Of a stretch of DNA of 35,471 nucleotides, positions 34,061-35,471 are shown in pieces. The stretch comes from Ruminococcus sp. (GTDB lineage Bacteria; Bacillota; Clostridia; Oscillospirales; Ruminococcaceae), in NCBI GenBank assembly GCA_015066715.1, contig SVNU01000011.1, positions 1 to 35,471 on the forward strand, written 5' to 3'. How positions within the stretch are numbered: the first letter of the stretch is position 1; every line of letters begins with the position of its first letter. Under the pieces are notes generated by a model. That model had not been told where the DNA came from. It saw only the letters and a program-made list of their open reading frames with translations, and made no database searches. Both the position numbers and the translations under genes were made by a program.

Positions 34061-34930
34061 CTACTGTTTACCTGTAAGCTCCGAAAAAGTATTGACAAGG
34101 CTTGTCCACATTTCCATATCAAGCTGCTCACATCTTGCGTTTTTATCGAGCCCTGTCTTTTCAAGAACATCAGTAATTTCACCCTTTGACATTCCCAGCG
34201 CCGATGAAAGTGAATTCACAAGAGTTTTTCTGCGCTGTGCAAATGCTCCCTTTATAATTCTGAAAAACAGCGCTTTATCATTGATTTTGTCACGGTATTC
34301 GAAATCAGGCCGTATCTGAATGACCGCTGAATCAACATTCGGGGCGGGCATAAAGCTTCCTCTTGAAACATTGAAAAGTGTTTCCGCTTTGCCGTAATAA
34401 TTGACAGCCGCTGTTATTGCTCCCGATTCCCGTGTTCCCATTTTTGCGCACAGACGCTGTGCCGCCTCTTTCTGAACCATGACAGTAATCGCTTCAACCG
34501 GCAGTTCGTTTTCAAGAAGCAGCATTATAACAGGTGATGTAATATAATACGGAAGATTTGCACAAACAGCAACCTTAAGTCCCGAAAACTCCCTTTCAAT
34601 AAGTGCCTTCAGGTCGGTTTTCATTATATCCTCATTAATAACCTTAAAATTATTATATTCACTCATTGTTTCATCAAGAACCGGAATAAGCCTTGAATCA
34701 ATCTCAACAGCAACAACCTTATCGGCACGCTCTGCAAGTTCAGCCGAAAGAGTTCCGAAACCGGTACCGATTTCAATAATACCGAAGCCCTCCTGTGCAA
34801 AGCCGTATTCGGCAATCTTCGGACAGACAGATGGGTTTATCAGGAAATTCTGTCCGAGACCTTTTGAAAAGGTAAAACCATATTTTTCAAGCAGCTGCTT
34901 TATGACGCTTATATTTGTCAGATTTTTCAT
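34061..34930 (-). CDS. rsmA: 16S rRNA dimethyladenosine transferase RsmA/KsgA
   Basis: 289 residues, normal for the family. It dimethylates two adjacent adenines in the 3' terminal hairpin of 16S rRNA with SAM. Seen: GLGQNFLINPSVCPKIAEYG (N-terminal signature), IIEIGTGFGTLSAELAERAD and VVAVEIDSRLIPVL (SAM-binding motif I and post-I), NEDIMKTDLKAL, the catalytic NLPYYITSPVIMLLLE, and FAQRRKTLVNSLSSALGMSK in the C-terminal helical domain. GGAG precedes the ATG at 34930. No lethal change is visible. It lies upstream of spoIIE on the same strand, with 164 bases between. Confidence 0.97.
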   Translation of the reverse strand: MKNLTNISVIKQLLEKYGFTFSKGLGQNFLINPSVCPKIAEYGFAQEGFGIIEIGTGFGTLSAELAERADKVVAVEIDSRLIPVLDETMSEYNNFKVINEDIMKTDLKALIEREFSGLKVAVCANLPYYITSPVIMLLLENELPVEAITVMVQKEAAQRLCAKMGTRESGAITAAVNYYGKAETLFNVSRGSFMPAPNVDSAVIQIRPDFEYRDKINDKALFFRIIKGAFAQRRKTLVNSLSSALGMSKGEITDVLEKTGLDKNARCEQLDMEMWTSLVNTFSELTGKQ

Positions 34931-35471
34931 ATTTTTTCTCCACTTTATTTTTTTCGTATGTGTAAGATTTTCGTAGGCAGATAGATTTATATTTTTCTTT
35001 CTAACTTAATTTTATTTTCGTACTTTCTTGCTTGTGCAAGAAAGATACCAAAGAACACACAAACTTTCTTATAAAAAGAAAGTTTGAACAAAGAAAAATG
35101 AAACTTCATAATTTCAAAACAATTCAAACTGTTTCCCATTAAAAGAACTATCATACCCGATAAAAAGCAAACTGTTACAGATAGTCTGCATATAACGCAA
35201 TTCTCCCCGCAAATTAAGCTATAGCTTGAGAAAGCTTGAAGTTTCGAACTTACAAATTCTATTTTAATTGCAACCATCTATAAATGGACTTTTAATTTTG
35301 CAATTATGAAGTTGACAGGTACAGGGAAACATTATTATTTAATCGACAAATTCATGCATAGAATTTTTTCTTTTTGGTCAAGCTTTTTCTGTTTCGAAGA
35401 AAAGAAAAAGCTTGTGCATTTCTTTGGTTCGTTTCTTTGTGCAAACAAAGAAATGAACAGAAAGTTTGAAA
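34931..35471. repeat. Gene-free right end with clustered inverted repeats
   Basis: No credible gene. Several perfect or near-perfect hairpins occur: CTTTCTTG (35023-35030)/CAAGAAAG (35037-35044); AAACTTTCTT (35061-35070)/AAGAAAGTTT (35076-35085); CAAGCTTTTTCT (35379-35390)/AGAAAAAGCTTG (35403-35414); CATTTCTTTG (35417-35426)/CAAAGAAATG (35446-35455). The words AGAAAGTTTGAA and CAAAGAAA appear in both clusters (near 35078 and 35459), so this looks like two copies of an interspersed REP-like repeat; the second runs off the window. The stretch between about 35105 and 35370 shows nothing I can name. Confidence 0.6.

Noticed and set aside
34987-35277. 96-codon minus-strand ORF upstream of rsmA
   Set aside because: It reads through the inverted-repeat cluster and has a low-complexity, Phe/Lys/Cys-rich product and no good ribosome site. 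It is most likely a chance frame through repeats.

Overview
The window looks like the chromosome of a low-GC, spore-forming, fibre-degrading Ruminococcus-type member of the Clostridia. Three things point that way. A secreted family 9 glycoside hydrolase ends in a dockerin, which implies a cellulosome. The glycogen operon carries the paired glgC/glgD arrangement. A full-length spoIIE is present. The genus is inferred from gene content; no rRNA lies in the window.

Layout: (a) 1-2966 holds the 3' end of a gene of unknown function, a highly structured non-coding stretch that may be a transposon relic, sfsA, and a divergent AAA-ATPase/PD-(D/E)XK protein. (b) 3002-4726 holds a large serine recombinase with a 38-residue partner. 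(c) 4825-14591 is a compact biosynthetic operon behind a near-consensus promoter. It encodes a MATE exporter fused to a degenerate GHKL-like (RsbW-type) domain, a 2435-residue two-module NRPS (C-A-T-C-A-T-R), and an Sfp-type phosphopantetheinyl transferase. (d) 14600-15300 is a graveyard: a 149-bp MITE-like element, a coding remnant, and an amidase gene cut off inside its first catalytic motif at a sequence that also occurs next to sfsA. (e) 15363-19132 holds an AraC-type regulator divergent from the GH9-dockerin enzyme. (f) 25038-19189 (minus strand) is a complete thiSFGHEDC operon under a TPP riboswitch with a terminator. (g) 31532-25625 (minus) holds glgBCDA, followed downstream by a flavin reductase-like gene. 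(h) 33968-31680 is spoIIE and 34930-34061 is rsmA. The last 500 bases are non-coding inverted repeats.

The most interesting unit is region (c). An N-terminal condensation domain, two adenylation domains and a terminal NAD(P)H-dependent reductase predict an N-acylated dipeptide released as an aldehyde, or a cyclised/reduced derivative. The PPTase activates the carrier domains and the MATE protein would export the product. Related two-module reductase-terminated NRPSs in gut Clostridia are known to make peptide aldehydes and pyrazinones that inhibit proteases. The neighbouring recombinase, MITE-like repeat and truncated gene suggest the operon sits in a mobile or plastic part of the chromosome. 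The thiamine, glycogen, spoIIE and rsmA regions look like ordinary housekeeping loci.
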